64,000 nucleotides of DNA from JBBQZU01 sp041749535 (GCA_041749535.1 JBGTBE010000017.1:27270-91269), one strand, 5' to 3'; shown: positions 54,268 through 63,927, counted from the first letter of the stretch. Numbers and translations: made by a program. Notes: generated by a model from the letters alone, not told the origin.

Positions 54268-55872
54268 ATGAAACTTAAAATCTTTACCCTTCTTATCGGA
54301 CCGATCTTGTGCATTTCTGCAAGCAGCTTTGCTCAGCAGGCAGGCGACCTCGACCAAAGTTTTGGCACCGATGGTACGGTCATTTTCGGATTAAACAACA
54401 ATGATCTGGATGTTTACCAGGACGTCTTAATTCAAGAAGATCAAAAAATCGTAGCCGTAGGCATGAGCTGGGACAACACTTTTACTGCCAGATCAAAGGT
54501 GGTTCGTTACAATACAGATGGATCTATTGATACAGATTTCGCTGATGGCGGAACATTTACTTTCGAGCTGGATTTTGAAGCCCTGATTTATGACTGTGCG
54601 CAAACCGCTAACGGCAAAATCGTTTTGGCAGGAACCACTACCGATTATCAGTCTTATGACATTTTGCTGATGCAATTGAATTCAGATGGAACCCCTGATG
54701 ACAATTTTGGAGTGAACGGTATTGTGGTTCAACGACTGAGCACCCCCGATGTGAATTATGAAGATTTCGCGTACGGACTGGCAATAGATGCCAATGGAAA
54801 TATCCTGATTTCAGGAAACTCTTATGACCAGGAATACCTGAGACGACCTGTTGTGGCACGCTTTACTCCTACAGGAGAGCTCGACACCGACTTTGGCGTA
54901 GACGGAGTTGCCACCATTCCAATTGTAGAGTCTTCCAACCAATTTCGATGCTTAGCCATTCAACCTGATGGCAAAATAGTGGCCGCAGGAACGTATTCAC
55001 CTTCGTTTTTATGGAATGTAATGCTGGTTGCAAGATTCAACGATGACGGAACCTTGGACACCACGTTTGGTGAAGATGGTTACACCACCTATTCGCACAA
55101 TGATGTAGACGACAGGGTATTCAACATGGCGATAGCACCTGATGGAAGCATCGTGGGATCAGGATTTTCTGCGACGGTTAATTTTCAATACAGTGCGCTG
55201 CTGGTTAAATTTACTCCAGACGGAGTTTTGGACACATCATTCGGTACGGAAGGTGTAGTAGCAGAAAGTGAAGAAAATTTTAACGAAGGAGCTGATGTTC
55301 AGATCCAGTCTGATGGAAAAATCTTCTTGGCAGGAACCACAGGTGACGGACCTCCAAATGCATTTGACTTCTCCGTATGGAAATACAATGCTGACGGAAC
55401 CAGAGACATGACCTTCGGAATTGACGGGCAAGCACGCCACGAGCTTGAAGGTTATTATGGAATGTTAAACGCCATTGCCCTCCAAGCCGACCATAAAGTA
55501 GTTGGAGTTGGCCAAGCCCGTACTTTCCCCGAAAACAATATTGAATTTATGGTCCTTAGACTTGAAAACGATATGTCGACAGGACTTTTTGATGAAGCTC
55601 AATGGGCTGCACCCGGTTTGTTTCCAAACCCAGTGACGAATTCAGGACAGATCACTTTTCAACTTCCCAAAGGGCTTTCAAGCAACGCTCACATGGAGTT
55701 CTATGATATTACGGGCAAGTTGGTACATAGCATTGCGTTGGGTCAGGTTGTTTCTGCCGGGCAGCAATTCACAGCAGCTGTTCCTGCACATTTGACCCAA
55801 GGCATTTACTTTGTTTCAATCTCAGACAACAGCCTGAGAAGCAAAGCAGCGAAGCTCATAATCTTTGAATAA
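54268..55872 (+). CDS. Secreted delta-60 beta-propeller protein with T9SS sorting domain
   Basis: This is a 534-residue exported protein with a signal peptide ending in SSFAQQ. At least seven delta-60 repeats are visible, each about 50-60 residues, marked by the LDxxFGxDG motif (LDQSFGTDG, IDTDFADGG, PDDNFGVNG, LDTDFGVDG, LDTTFGEDG, LDTSFGTEG, RDMTFGIDG). They are predicted to form a seven-bladed propeller. The C-terminal 75 residues (LFPNPVTNSGQITFQ, then GKLVHSIAL) are a T9SS type A sorting domain. The protein has no catalytic motif and is probably a surface-binding protein. Confidence 0.92.
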   Translation: MKLKIFTLLIGPILCISASSFAQQAGDLDQSFGTDGTVIFGLNNNDLDVYQDVLIQEDQKIVAVGMSWDNTFTARSKVVRYNTDGSIDTDFADGGTFTFELDFEALIYDCAQTANGKIVLAGTTTDYQSYDILLMQLNSDGTPDDNFGVNGIVVQRLSTPDVNYEDFAYGLAIDANGNILISGNSYDQEYLRRPVVARFTPTGELDTDFGVDGVATIPIVESSNQFRCLAIQPDGKIVAAGTYSPSFLWNVMLVARFNDDGTLDTTFGEDGYTTYSHNDVDDRVFNMAIAPDGSIVGSGFSATVNFQYSALLVKFTPDGVLDTSFGTEGVVAESEENFNEGADVQIQSDGKIFLAGTTGDGPPNAFDFSVWKYNADGTRDMTFGIDGQARHELEGYYGMLNAIALQADHKVVGVGQARTFPENNIEFMVLRLENDMSTGLFDEAQWAAPGLFPNPVTNSGQITFQLPKGLSSNAHMEFYDITGKLVHSIALGQVVSAGQQFTAAVPAHLTQGIYFVSISDNSLRSKAAKLIIFE

Positions 55873-55925
55873 TCAGCCTCAGTTAAAAATCACTCTTCTT
55901 TTATCAATCAGCAATACTAAGTCCA

Positions 55926-56954
55926 ATGAAAAAATTCTATTCGAGCATCGCATTCATGTTTCTGCTGTTGGCCAATGTTTACGGTCAGTTTGATGCCACC
56001 ATCACCATATCTGACGAAGTCTCCACCTTGCCCCTCGAAAATGTAGATGTATTCCTGGATGGCCAGGCGGGATATACAAATGCATCCGGACAGGTTACCT
56101 TTACCAACTTGAATGATGGGACCTATCAGTACAGCTTCGTATTCGATTGCTACGAAACAGGTTCTGAATCGCTCACCATTGCAGGGGCAAACTTGGCGGA
56201 AAGTGCTGTCATGACACCTGCCACTACCAACAGTGTGTTCTTCTTTGTCGGATCTCCCTTGACGCTTCCAGGTGCCACGGTTTCTTTGTTCGACGCTGAA
56301 GGCTACTTGGAAACCCTTACTACTGGAAATTTCCTGGGTGATATTTTCGAGAATGTACCTTTTGGGGATTACAATTACACCATTGAACTCGATTGTTATG
56401 AGACCATCTCCGGTTCGGTAACGGTAGCATGCATCGGTGGTGGACAAGGCGTGGTCGTAGCTGAAAACCCCGTACAGATAATTTTAGACAATTCGGTAAC
56501 AGTAGTTGCCAATACATTGACTGCAAATGAAGCCGGATTGAGCTACCAATGGGTAGATTGCGAGAACGGAAATGCCGAGATAGAAGGCGCAACGGGTCAA
56601 TCTTTTACAGCTGTCGAAGATGGAAGCTACGCGGTTGTGATTTCTTCTGAGAATTGCAGCACCACTTCAGAGTGCTTCTCCATCATAGTTACGGGAATTT
56701 TTGATGCCACGCCCGCCATCGACGTATCGGTATACCCCAACCCTTTTGTTGCCAATCTGAACATCAGACTGACTGGCCATGGCGGAAAAACATTTGTTGA
56801 AATCATGTCCATTACAGGACAATTGATCATTCAGGAAAACTTCACCAACTCAGAATTTATGACCTTAAATGTTTCTGACCTGGCTTCGGGTAATTATCTC
56901 TTAAGGGTTAGAAATGATTTTGGGCAATACAGCGCTCCCATCATCAAGCAATAG
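55926..56954 (+). CDS. Secreted Ig-like protein with T9SS sorting domain
   Basis: This is a 342-residue exported protein with signal peptide cleavage near NVYGQF. Residues 20-165 contain two related beta-sandwich units resembling carboxypeptidase-regulatory or CarboxypepD-type domains (YTNASGQVTFTNLNDGTY and LGDIFENVPFGDYNYTI). An Ig-like unit with paired Cys follows (LSYQWVDCENGNAEIEGATG). The last 75 residues (VYPNPFVANLNIRLTG, LLRVRNDFG) are a T9SS type A sorting domain. It lies 53 bp after the delta-60 gene on the same strand and is possibly cotranscribed. Confidence 0.88.
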   Translation: MKKFYSSIAFMFLLLANVYGQFDATITISDEVSTLPLENVDVFLDGQAGYTNASGQVTFTNLNDGTYQYSFVFDCYETGSESLTIAGANLAESAVMTPATTNSVFFFVGSPLTLPGATVSLFDAEGYLETLTTGNFLGDIFENVPFGDYNYTIELDCYETISGSVTVACIGGGQGVVVAENPVQIILDNSVTVVANTLTANEAGLSYQWVDCENGNAEIEGATGQSFTAVEDGSYAVVISSENCSTTSECFSIIVTGIFDATPAIDVSVYPNPFVANLNIRLTGHGGKTFVEIMSITGQLIIQENFTNSEFMTLNVSDLASGNYLLRVRNDFGQYSAPIIKQ

Positions 56955-57119
56955 GGGGAACCTATATACATGCGGAACACAAACGGCAACCCAATGTATC
57001 GGATGATTACAAGGAAGGTGAGAATAAGTTTACCGGTAAAATACACAGGGTGTTAGTTGATAACGCTCCGAAGGTAAGCGGCAGTTAATCAACCCAACGA
57101 TGATTCAATAATACGCTGA

Positions 57120-58295
57120 ATGAACAAGCAACTCACAGACGCACAATTTTCGATTATACGCGGCGGTTTACTTGAGCGGTTTTTAATATTATTGAGAATT
57201 ACAACGGCTGAAAAGCCGCATACAACGCGTAAAATATTTTTCTTCACCTTAATTGGCTGGACTCCGCTTCTTTTGCTTTGCGCAGCTGAAGGTTTGCTAT
57301 GGGGAGAAAAAGCTCAGGTAACATTTTTAGAAGAATTTGCCACGCATATCCGATTTCTTATTGCCATCCCAATCATGATGGTGTCAGAAGTATTGGTTGA
57401 CAAACGTGTAAAAAGTGTGGTGAACCAATTTACCTTTTCAAAATTGGTCGCTGATGCTGGAAAGAAGCAGTTCGAACGCGCTAAACGAAAGGCTGACAAC
57501 ATGTGCGATTCACCCTGGGCTGAAGCAATAATCCTTATTCTAATAATATCCAATGTTGTTTTTCGCATTAATGCAAACAGTACTGGCCTCACATCATGGG
57601 TCTTTCCTTATGAGAACACACCGCATGAGCTGTCACTTGCGGGTTATTGGGCGGCTTCCATAAGCTTTCCATTCTTCCAGTTTCTTGTGCTCCGGTGGCT
57701 GTGGAGATGGATCATTTGGTTCCGGTTGTTACTGCTCATTTCAAAGGCCGACCTGCATTTACACCCAACGCACCCGGATAGGGCCGGGGGATTAGGATTT
57801 CTTGGTGAAAGACCTGTTGTATTTGGTCCAATTACATTTATGTTGGGAGTGATGTTTGCTGCCATAATTGGTGAACGTATTTTTTATCTGAATGTTAGCT
57901 TGAAGGAATATTACCCTTTAATCATTGCCTTTGCAATACTGGCGGTAATAATTAATGTTGTTCCGCTATTGTCATTTATTCCGCCTATCAACCGCTGCAG
58001 GCAAAAGGGAATCACTAATTATGGTGCATTGATTGCTTTTCTCCACAGAAATTTTGAAAAAAAATGGGTAGAAAACATCAATGAAAACAAATCGCTGCTT
58101 GGCAGTGAGGATGTTTCATCTGCATCTGACATTGGGATCCTGTATGAAGCAATAATTAAAATGAGTCCTTTCCCATTTGATATTAGGATCGCGGTTGCGA
58201 GCATAATTATTTCGCTGCTACCGCTATTGCCGGTGCTCGCGTTGCAGATGCCCATTGCTGAAATATTCCAATTGCTTGCAGGAATTTTATTGTAA
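57120..58295 (+). CDS. Integral membrane protein, unknown
   Basis: This is a 391-residue protein with six to eight predicted membrane segments, for example FFTLIGWTPLLLLCAAEGLLW, FLIAIPIMMVSEVLVD, AIILILIISNVVF, ISFPFFQFLVLRWLWRWI and IIAFAILAVIINVVPLL. The long loops are basic. No transporter or enzyme motif is recognised. The gene starts 165 bp after the preceding gene, and no strong promoter was identified. The gap 56955-57119 holds nothing else. Confidence 0.75.
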   Translation: MNKQLTDAQFSIIRGGLLERFLILLRITTAEKPHTTRKIFFFTLIGWTPLLLLCAAEGLLWGEKAQVTFLEEFATHIRFLIAIPIMMVSEVLVDKRVKSVVNQFTFSKLVADAGKKQFERAKRKADNMCDSPWAEAIILILIISNVVFRINANSTGLTSWVFPYENTPHELSLAGYWAASISFPFFQFLVLRWLWRWIIWFRLLLLISKADLHLHPTHPDRAGGLGFLGERPVVFGPITFMLGVMFAAIIGERIFYLNVSLKEYYPLIIAFAILAVIINVVPLLSFIPPINRCRQKGITNYGALIAFLHRNFEKKWVENINENKSLLGSEDVSSASDIGILYEAIIKMSPFPFDIRIAVASIIISLLPLLPVLALQMPIAEIFQLLAGILL

Positions 58296-58435
58296 GTGGG
58301 TATGATAAGGGGCAAGGCGCAGACAGATTTCTTTACAATATCGAGATCTTCGGATGGGTGGTTTGATTAGGATTCAACTTTTAAAATGATAATGACGAAC
58401 AACTTTCAATTTTTTCAACCTTAAACTTTCCACTT

Positions 58436-58993
58436 ATGAAACATTTTCTTTTTGTAATGCTTGCCTTGACTTTGATGTCATTGTCATCCTTTGCGCAGGA
58501 GAATATAATAACCTTAAGCGGTGGTTATACCTTTGCGAATCCTGAAGGTTCAGATGAATTGGCAACAGGATTCAGAATTAACGGATTATATGAATTCAAT
58601 CTCAGTCCGAGCAAAGTGGCCCATGGATTAAACTTAGGCTACATCCTGAATTCTTATTCAGAAACCAATCAGTTTACTACTGTGGACTTTAAGTTTCGCA
58701 CCTGGGCTCTCTATTATGCACCGAAATTGATCCTGGGCAATAGCGACAAATTCAAGTTTTTTCTAAAGGGCGCCCTGGGCATGCAGTTCTCAAAGTTTTC
58801 CTCAGAAGGTGCTGTAGCCGATCTTGACGTTTCCGACCTTGGATTATATATTGGAGCCGGTGCCGGGGGAATGTATTATATTCAGCCGAATGTATTTCTG
58901 AACCTTGAGTACGAATGGGCATATTTGTCTAATAGTCTCTACAACGATGGCTTCATGAACACCGCTCAACTCGGAATTGGATATAGATTCTGA
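58436..58993 (+). CDS. Outer-membrane beta-barrel protein (porin-like)
   Basis: This 185-residue protein has a signal peptide cut after SSFAQ. The mature part is a small 8-stranded-type barrel (ITLSGGYTFANPEG, FRTWALYYAPKLILG) and ends in IGYRF, the usual C-terminal aromatic signature for outer-membrane insertion. The family is the OMP_b-brl type found in OmpX/OmpW relatives. It is followed after 47 bp by the periplasmic protein gene. Confidence 0.85.
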   Translation: MKHFLFVMLALTLMSLSSFAQENIITLSGGYTFANPEGSDELATGFRINGLYEFNLSPSKVAHGLNLGYILNSYSETNQFTTVDFKFRTWALYYAPKLILGNSDKFKFFLKGALGMQFSKFSSEGAVADLDVSDLGLYIGAGAGGMYYIQPNVFLNLEYEWAYLSNSLYNDGFMNTAQLGIGYRF

Positions 58994-59040
58994 GAACTTG
59001 AATTAACAGAGTATTCACAAAAACCTAAAATAAAAACAAA

Positions 59041-59709
59041 ATGAGAAAATTAATTTTGTTTGCAAGCGCAATGGCCATGAGTATTTTAACTTCGGCCCAA
59101 ATTGATAAGGAACAACTGGCACTCGATGTGAGCAAAGCCGATGCTGCCAATACCGAAAAGCTGAAAGCTTTTATTTGGAAAAGGCACTCAGCTGCAACAG
59201 TGAACGGTGAGGTAAAAGCTACCATCATTACTGAATTCAGTTTTAATGAACAAGGTGAAATCCAGGCAAAACAAATCGGTGGCGAAACCTCAGTAAAAGA
59301 AAAACCGGGGCTTCGTGGTGTTGCACAGAAAAATGCTATTGAACAGAATTTAGACTACGTTGAAAAAGCCCTTAAATTATCATTGGCCTACACCTACATG
59401 AGTAAAGGCCAACTGCTCGACTTTTTCGAAAAGTCTACGATTACTGAAGTTGGCAATACGTATGAAGTAACTGGTACCAATGTTTATGTGCAAGGTGATC
59501 GTCTCACAGTGGTCGTTGAAAAAGATACCAAGCTCTTCTTAAAAAAGACTTTTTCCAGTTTCCTTGAAAAAGATGCCATTGACGGTGTAATCAACTACGA
59601 AAAATTTAATTCGGGAGTGAGTCATGGCTCTACAACCCTGCTTAACCTGCCTGCTAAAAATGCACGGATTGATGCGAAAAATCAGGACTATTCACAACGC
59701 GTGGAGTAA
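59041..59709 (+). CDS. Secreted protein of unknown function
   Basis: This is a 222-residue protein with a signal peptide cut after LTSAQ. The mature part is helical and lysine/glutamate rich (NTEKLKAFIWKRHSAATVNG, VEKALKLSLAYTYMSKGQLL). The centre contains beta-strand-like parts (ITEVGNTYEVTGTNVYVQGD). No family is recognised. The gene follows the porin-like gene by 47 bp and both may be cotranscribed. The gap 59710-59932 beyond it holds no recognised feature. Confidence 0.75.
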   Translation: MRKLILFASAMAMSILTSAQIDKEQLALDVSKADAANTEKLKAFIWKRHSAATVNGEVKATIITEFSFNEQGEIQAKQIGGETSVKEKPGLRGVAQKNAIEQNLDYVEKALKLSLAYTYMSKGQLLDFFEKSTITEVGNTYEVTGTNVYVQGDRLTVVVEKDTKLFLKKTFSSFLEKDAIDGVINYEKFNSGVSHGSTTLLNLPAKNARIDAKNQDYSQRVE

Positions 59710-59932
59710 GCGCCGTAATGCTAAAACGATTTTCCCGTATCTCTATCAATGTCTGTAGAGTGGTAGTCGTAGATTGAATACTGTGCCTTTAACTCAGGAT
59801 TATCGGTCTCGGCTAAGAAAAGCGCGGATTTTGGAACACATTTCTGTCAACTGAGAATCACATATTGTTTTGTGTACTAAACTTCATTTTATCATTCAGC
59901 CCGCACGCCTGTTTAGCCTTCGTTGGCAGCAT

Positions 59933-61606
59933 TTATTCTTGGTTTAATATTTCGTTTGCTCTCTTCATCGAGTCATCAATGTTGTCGAGTAAATTGTCCC
60001 TGTTTAGCACAGTATAGATATCGGATTTTTCCAAATCTGCTTTTACCTCTGGATTTACTCCAGAAAGTAGAATGCTGACTTTTTGATTGTCGAATTGTTT
60101 TATCATTTCTTTAAGACGGTAAACCCCTGTGGCATCAATAAATGACACATTGCGCATTCTCAGTATCATCACTTTCGGATTTTTCTGCAATCTGTTAATG
60201 GTGTCCTGAAATTTTTGCGCTGCTCCAAAAAATAAAGCCCCATTTATTTCAAACATCGCTACACCATTTGGCAGCTTTGGCAATTCATCTTCAAATAATT
60301 TTTCAGAACTACCATTCTGATCTAAAAATAAATCAGCATCGCTTTTAATACTTAACGATTCACTCATTCTTTTCATCAGCACAAAACTGGATAGAACAAT
60401 CCCAACTTCGATAGCAATCACCAGATCAAAAACAACGGTAAGAAAAAAGGTAACGAGTAAAATAAGCACATCCAATTTATTTCCCTTAAGCAAGGATTTA
60501 AATTGTCTCCATTCGCTCATGTGGTAAGCGACAACCATCAGAATACCCGCAAGACAGGCCATTGGTATTAGTTTAGCCAAAGGAGCAAGCAACAACATGA
60601 TAAGCAACAATACAAGAGCATGTGTGATTCCGGCTATGGGTGTACGCCCACCGTTCTTAACATTTGTAGCTGTGCGGGCAATGGCTCCGGTAGCAGGTAT
60701 TCCGCCAAAGATGGCTGAAAAGCAATTGGCTGTTCCTTGCGCTACAAGCTCTGCATTGGATCTATGCCGCCCACCGATCATGCCGTCCGCCACTACAGCA
60801 GAAAGCAGTGATTCTATGCCACCGAGTAATGCAATCGCGAAGGCAGGTTGTATCAATGCCCTAACTGTTTCATAATTTACTTGTGGAAAAGATGGCAGGG
60901 AAATGTGATTTGGGATGTCGCCAAAAGTGGTTTCTATGGTGTCTACCGGAAGATGTAACCAATAGACTGCCGAAGTGCTTATAAGGATGGCAACTATAGA
61001 GCCGGGAATCTTTGAGGTAATCCGTTGAAAATTAAAGGCTATGAGTGCTGTGCACACAGCAATAGCAACAGCTATCCAGTTAATTTGGTCGAAATTCAGG
61101 GAATAAACTTTCCACTTGTCAATAAAATCAGCAGGAACTCTTTGAATGGACAGGCCGAAGAAATCTTTTATCTGCGAAGAAAAAATAATCACCGCAATAC
61201 CGCTTGTAAAGCCAACAATGAGAGGATATGGAATGTATTTTAACAGGTTTCCCATTCGTGCCAGTCCTATTCCAATTAAAATGAAGCCGGCCATGAACGT
61301 AGCAATCGTCAGTCCATTGACACCATGCTCCTGCACAATTGCATAAACTATTACAATAAACGCTCCTGTAGGACCGCCGATTTGAACCCGGCTCCCGCCC
61401 ATTACCGAAATAATAAGCCCTCCAATGATTGCAGTAATGAGCCCTTTGTCCGGTGAAACGCCCGATGCAATGGCAAATGAAATGGCAAGAGGAAGCGCAA
61501 CGATACCTACAATCAGTCCTGCTGATACGTCTTTTAATAATTGTTTTTTTGTGATTCCACCCTTTATTATTGAAAACAGTTTAGGAGTGAAGGGTGTTTC
61601 TTTCAT
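59933..61606 (-). CDS. SulP-family inorganic anion transporter with STAS domain
   Basis: This 557-residue secondary transporter has a membrane core of about 14 segments (the SulP inverted-repeat fold, e.g. GLIVGIVALPLAISFAIASG) and a C-terminal STAS domain (about residues 440-545). The STAS domain contains SFIDATGVYRL, typical of the SulP group. The substrate could be sulfate, bicarbonate or chloride. The family permits any, and no gene context decides it. The gene is monocistronic. Confidence 0.93.
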   Translation of the reverse strand: MKETPFTPKLFSIIKGGITKKQLLKDVSAGLIVGIVALPLAISFAIASGVSPDKGLITAIIGGLIISVMGGSRVQIGGPTGAFIVIVYAIVQEHGVNGLTIATFMAGFILIGIGLARMGNLLKYIPYPLIVGFTSGIAVIIFSSQIKDFFGLSIQRVPADFIDKWKVYSLNFDQINWIAVAIAVCTALIAFNFQRITSKIPGSIVAILISTSAVYWLHLPVDTIETTFGDIPNHISLPSFPQVNYETVRALIQPAFAIALLGGIESLLSAVVADGMIGGRHRSNAELVAQGTANCFSAIFGGIPATGAIARTATNVKNGGRTPIAGITHALVLLLIMLLLAPLAKLIPMACLAGILMVVAYHMSEWRQFKSLLKGNKLDVLILLVTFFLTVVFDLVIAIEVGIVLSSFVLMKRMSESLSIKSDADLFLDQNGSSEKLFEDELPKLPNGVAMFEINGALFFGAAQKFQDTINRLQKNPKVMILRMRNVSFIDATGVYRLKEMIKQFDNQKVSILLSGVNPEVKADLEKSDIYTVLNRDNLLDNIDDSMKRANEILNQE

Positions 61607-61631
61607 TTATTTTCTATTGCGTAACCGAATT

Positions 61632-61764
61632 GCTTTCAACATTCAAGTATAAGCATATTGAGGGATTATAGCACAATTCACTATCAGCCAACCGCAAAAT
61701 ATCATGGAAACAAGAACGTTCGGTTTTTGCCGTCCAGCCCCCATTACGCTTATAAAACGTAGCC
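61632..61764 (-). repeat. Imperfect palindromic repeat B (attC-like)
   Basis: On the minus strand the arm TATAAGCGTAATGGGG (61754 downward) is mirrored by the CCCTCAATATGCTTATA stretch near 61665-61648. The arm shares TATAAGCG and TAATGGGG with the repeat at 63122-63250. The element begins 9 bp after the stop of the 61774 gene. It fits the folding arms of an integron attC site but its outer core is degraded (ending GTTGAAAGC). Confidence 0.5.
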
Positions 61765-61773
61765 AGCAGCTGT

Positions 61774-62187
61774 TCATTTTTCTGCCAATTTCTTCGTCTT
61801 GATTTTCCAAATGTTGTTTTTCTTCTCAAATGTCAATTTAATAGTCAGTCCTTCAACGTTGTGTTGAAATTCAATGTATGCCCGCGTCGGTGAAATTTCA
61901 AATTTTTCAAAGTCCAAGTATGCTTGTTTATTATAGAAAAACAGTTCTTCTTTGGTCATGAATTGAACTGCTTCTCCAAATTTTGTCAGTTCCAAGGTTG
62001 TTGGAACTATACCATCATTGTAAATAATTAATGGTTTCCATCCTTCGGATGCGTCAACGTGGTAGTACTGTTGTAATTCGTTAAGGTCAATACTCATTTG
62101 TATGACAGTCTGCTTGTCATTATTGGTCTGTCCAAACGCCAAGGTTGTATGTCCGATGAGTAGTCCGATTAATGTTGCTCGCTTCAT
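61774..62187 (-). CDS. Secreted protein of unknown function (cassette-like)
   Basis: From the Met at 62187 (MKRATLIGLLIGHTTLAFGQ, signal peptide) the protein has 137 residues; the frame is open to 62208. The mature part has mixed sequence, with FQHNVEGLTIKLTFEKKNN near the end, and no family is recognised. It is small, exported, and lies just upstream of palindromic repeat B on the same strand. The size and position resemble genes of integron cassettes. Confidence 0.75.
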   Translation of the reverse strand: MKRATLIGLLIGHTTLAFGQTNNDKQTVIQMSIDLNELQQYYHVDASEGWKPLIIYNDGIVPTTLELTKFGEAVQFMTKEELFFYNKQAYLDFEKFEISPTRAYIEFQHNVEGLTIKLTFEKKNNIWKIKTKKLAEK

Positions 62188-62349
62188 ATTTTCTCGTGGT
62201 GGTAACAATATACAGCTACTCGAAGGGCGGGATTTTTACAACAAAACTTGATTTGGAAAACCAATGTTTGATTTACCACCAAACTGTCTATGGAAGACGA
62301 AGCCCTGTCTTTCGGGTAGGTGCTGTTGTGCGTTCGGCTTTCTTTTCTG

Positions 62350-62676
62350 TCAAGCGAGTTTAATAAAATTGTCTTCAAGTTTTACATTAAAATTGATTTC
62401 TGCTTTTAATGCTTTGAACACTTTTAATATAGTGTCAATGGTAGCACTGTTGGCACTACTTTCAAGTTTAGATATTTGAGCTTTCTGAACTCCAACAAGT
62501 TTTCCAAGTTCTTCTTGGGTCAAGTTTCTTTCTTGTCTGGCTGTTTTAATCATTTTACCCAAAACGTCCATACGAAGTTCGTATTCGTATTCGTCTCTTT
62601 CTTGTGTCCCAACTTTGCCGATATACTTGTCTTTCATTTCGGAAAGTGAGTATGTCTTTAATTCTTTAGGTGCCAT
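62350..62676 (-). CDS. higA: HigA-like antitoxin (XRE helix-turn-helix)
   Basis: This is a 108-residue protein. Residues 42-100 are a Cro/C1-type helix-turn-helix (MIKTARQERNLTQEELGKLV, QKAQISKLESSA). The N-terminal 40 residues are charged and would contact the toxin. It starts 4 bp after the toxin gene ends, the toxin-first order typical of HigBA modules. It would neutralise the toxin and repress the pair. No operator palindrome was recognised. Confidence 0.88.
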   Translation of the reverse strand: MAPKELKTYSLSEMKDKYIGKVGTQERDEYEYELRMDVLGKMIKTARQERNLTQEELGKLVGVQKAQISKLESSANSATIDTILKVFKALKAEINFNVKLEDNFIKLA

Positions 62677-62680
62677 ATGA

Positions 62681-63022
62681 TCACTTTTTTAGTTTGTTGT
62701 TAAAATATTTATCTCTCAGTCTTACTGCCCGGTCAATTTCGTTTGCCGGAACTTTGTCAACTTTCTTTATAAAACCGTGGGTCGCTATTACCAAAGTTTC
62801 TTTGTTATCTGTCTTATCCCAAAATGCAAGAAGTCTGATTTGAAGTCCTGCGAACTTTGTCCGAAACTCCCAAATGTCATTTTGAAGTTTCTTGAAAAGT
62901 ATTGGGTCATTCGTCTGTTCAGCGTTGTCAATATTGTAAAAGATTTTCTTAATTGTCTTTGGGTCGAGTTGGGAAATGAACTTGTCCGCTTCTTCTAAAA
63001 ACTTTGTCTCGAAAAATCTCAT
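62681..63022 (-). CDS. higB: HigB/RelE-like toxin of a type II toxin-antitoxin module
   Basis: This is a 113-residue protein of the RelE superfamily, phage-derived Gp49/HigB type. The sequence WEFRTKFAGLQIRLLAFWDK and LVIATHGFIKKVDKVPANEI matches these ribosome-dependent mRNA interferases. The conserved basic residues needed for cleavage are Arg/Lys within IRLL and HGFIKK. It is followed directly by the antitoxin gene on the same strand. Modules of this type are common in integron cassettes. Confidence 0.88.
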   Translation of the reverse strand: MRFFETKFLEEADKFISQLDPKTIKKIFYNIDNAEQTNDPILFKKLQNDIWEFRTKFAGLQIRLLAFWDKTDNKETLVIATHGFIKKVDKVPANEIDRAVRLRDKYFNNKLKK

Positions 63023-63121
63023 TCAATACTGTCTTGTTTAACGTCACAAAGATAATGAATGTTTCTAAAAATGGAAACAATATTTCTCGTGTTATTGTAG
63101 GGGTTGGTTTTATAAGCTGCC

Positions 63122-63250
63122 GCCCAACGCCAAATATAAGCGTAGTGGGGACCTTCGAAGCCGTTATTTTCAATTTTCCTTAAAGTTCATTCCTTGCAAG
63201 ATGTTAGTTTTTAGAAGTAAAACCCCATTATCGCTTATATAATGTTGTGC
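63122..63250 (-). repeat. Imperfect palindromic repeat A (attC-like)
   Basis: The outer ends are GCCCAAC (63122-63128) and GTTGTGC (63244-63250). The inner arms are ATATAAGCG (63134-63142) with CGCTTATAT (63232-63240), and TGGGG (63146-63150) with CCCCA (63223-63227). Read on the minus strand it starts GCACAAC and ends GTTGGGC, an exact GTTRRRY core. The total of 129 nt is in the range of integron attC sites. It begins 8 bp after the stop of the 63259 gene. Confidence 0.65.
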
Positions 63251-63258
63251 ACTTGCTT

Positions 63259-63927
63259 TTATTCATATATCATTTTGAACTTCTCAATTTCACCACTTTG
63301 AATTTCTTTTAATGTACCATCTGATTCGTATTTTCTTACTTCCCAAAGACCGCCATTAGTTTTCATCAAATCAAACATTAAAGTTCCGTCATCGCGAAAT
63401 ACTTTAAAGTTATTACAAGGAAGTCCGTTCAGATAATTAATAGTCATTACTTTATTTCCAGAGTCGTAGTAGTAATTCCATACTCCTTCTTTTTTATCAC
63501 TCTTATAATTTCCAATACTTGTGATATCATATAGGTCTGACGGTATTTTGTCTCTAATTTCAAGGTGTTTCGTATCTCGATATATGGTATTATCAATGGT
63601 GTCAACATGTTCACTAATCAAAATTTTAATGCTAAAATACTCTCCTTCTTTTAGTGCCCTATATTCAACGACTGACATGTCATCAGAAAAATAATTTATT
63701 CCACATCCTAAAGTGGATTCCATTCGTGAGTTATCTACTGAGAAAGTTATCCATTTACCTGTTTTTTGACTTAAGGTGTTAATCGAATTATAGGTCTTTC
63801 CATCTAGAATTAAATAATCTTTCTTTAGATATATGGTGTCGTTTTGAGCTTTAACATTAAAGCTAATTGACACAGCAATCAATATCAGTAGACACACCTG
63901 TCCAAGACGTTTAATTCTTAAAATCAA
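63259..63927 (-). CDS. Exported MORN/YwqK-like repeat protein
   Basis: This is a 222-residue protein with a signal peptide (cut near SFNVKAQ). Residues 140-215 contain two to three YwqK/MORN-type repeats (GVWNYYYDSGNKVMTINYLN, FRDDGTLMFDLMKTNGGLWE). Proteins of this kind are often labelled toxin-antitoxin YwqK family antitoxin, though the activity is not established. The gene ends 8 bp before palindromic repeat A on the same strand and looks like a cassette gene. Confidence 0.8.
   Translation of the reverse strand: MILRIKRLGQVCLLILIAVSISFNVKAQNDTIYLKKDYLILDGKTYNSINTLSQKTGKWITFSVDNSRMESTLGCGINYFSDDMSVVEYRALKEGEYFSIKILISEHVDTIDNTIYRDTKHLEIRDKIPSDLYDITSIGNYKSDKKEGVWNYYYDSGNKVMTINYLNGLPCNNFKVFRDDGTLMFDLMKTNGGLWEVRKYESDGTLKEIQSGEIEKFKMIYE

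Noticed and set aside
61614..61829. Minus-strand frame of 71 codons over palindromic repeat B
   Set aside because: It overlaps the repeat and the end of the 61774 gene, has no initiation context, and is better explained as a shadow frame.
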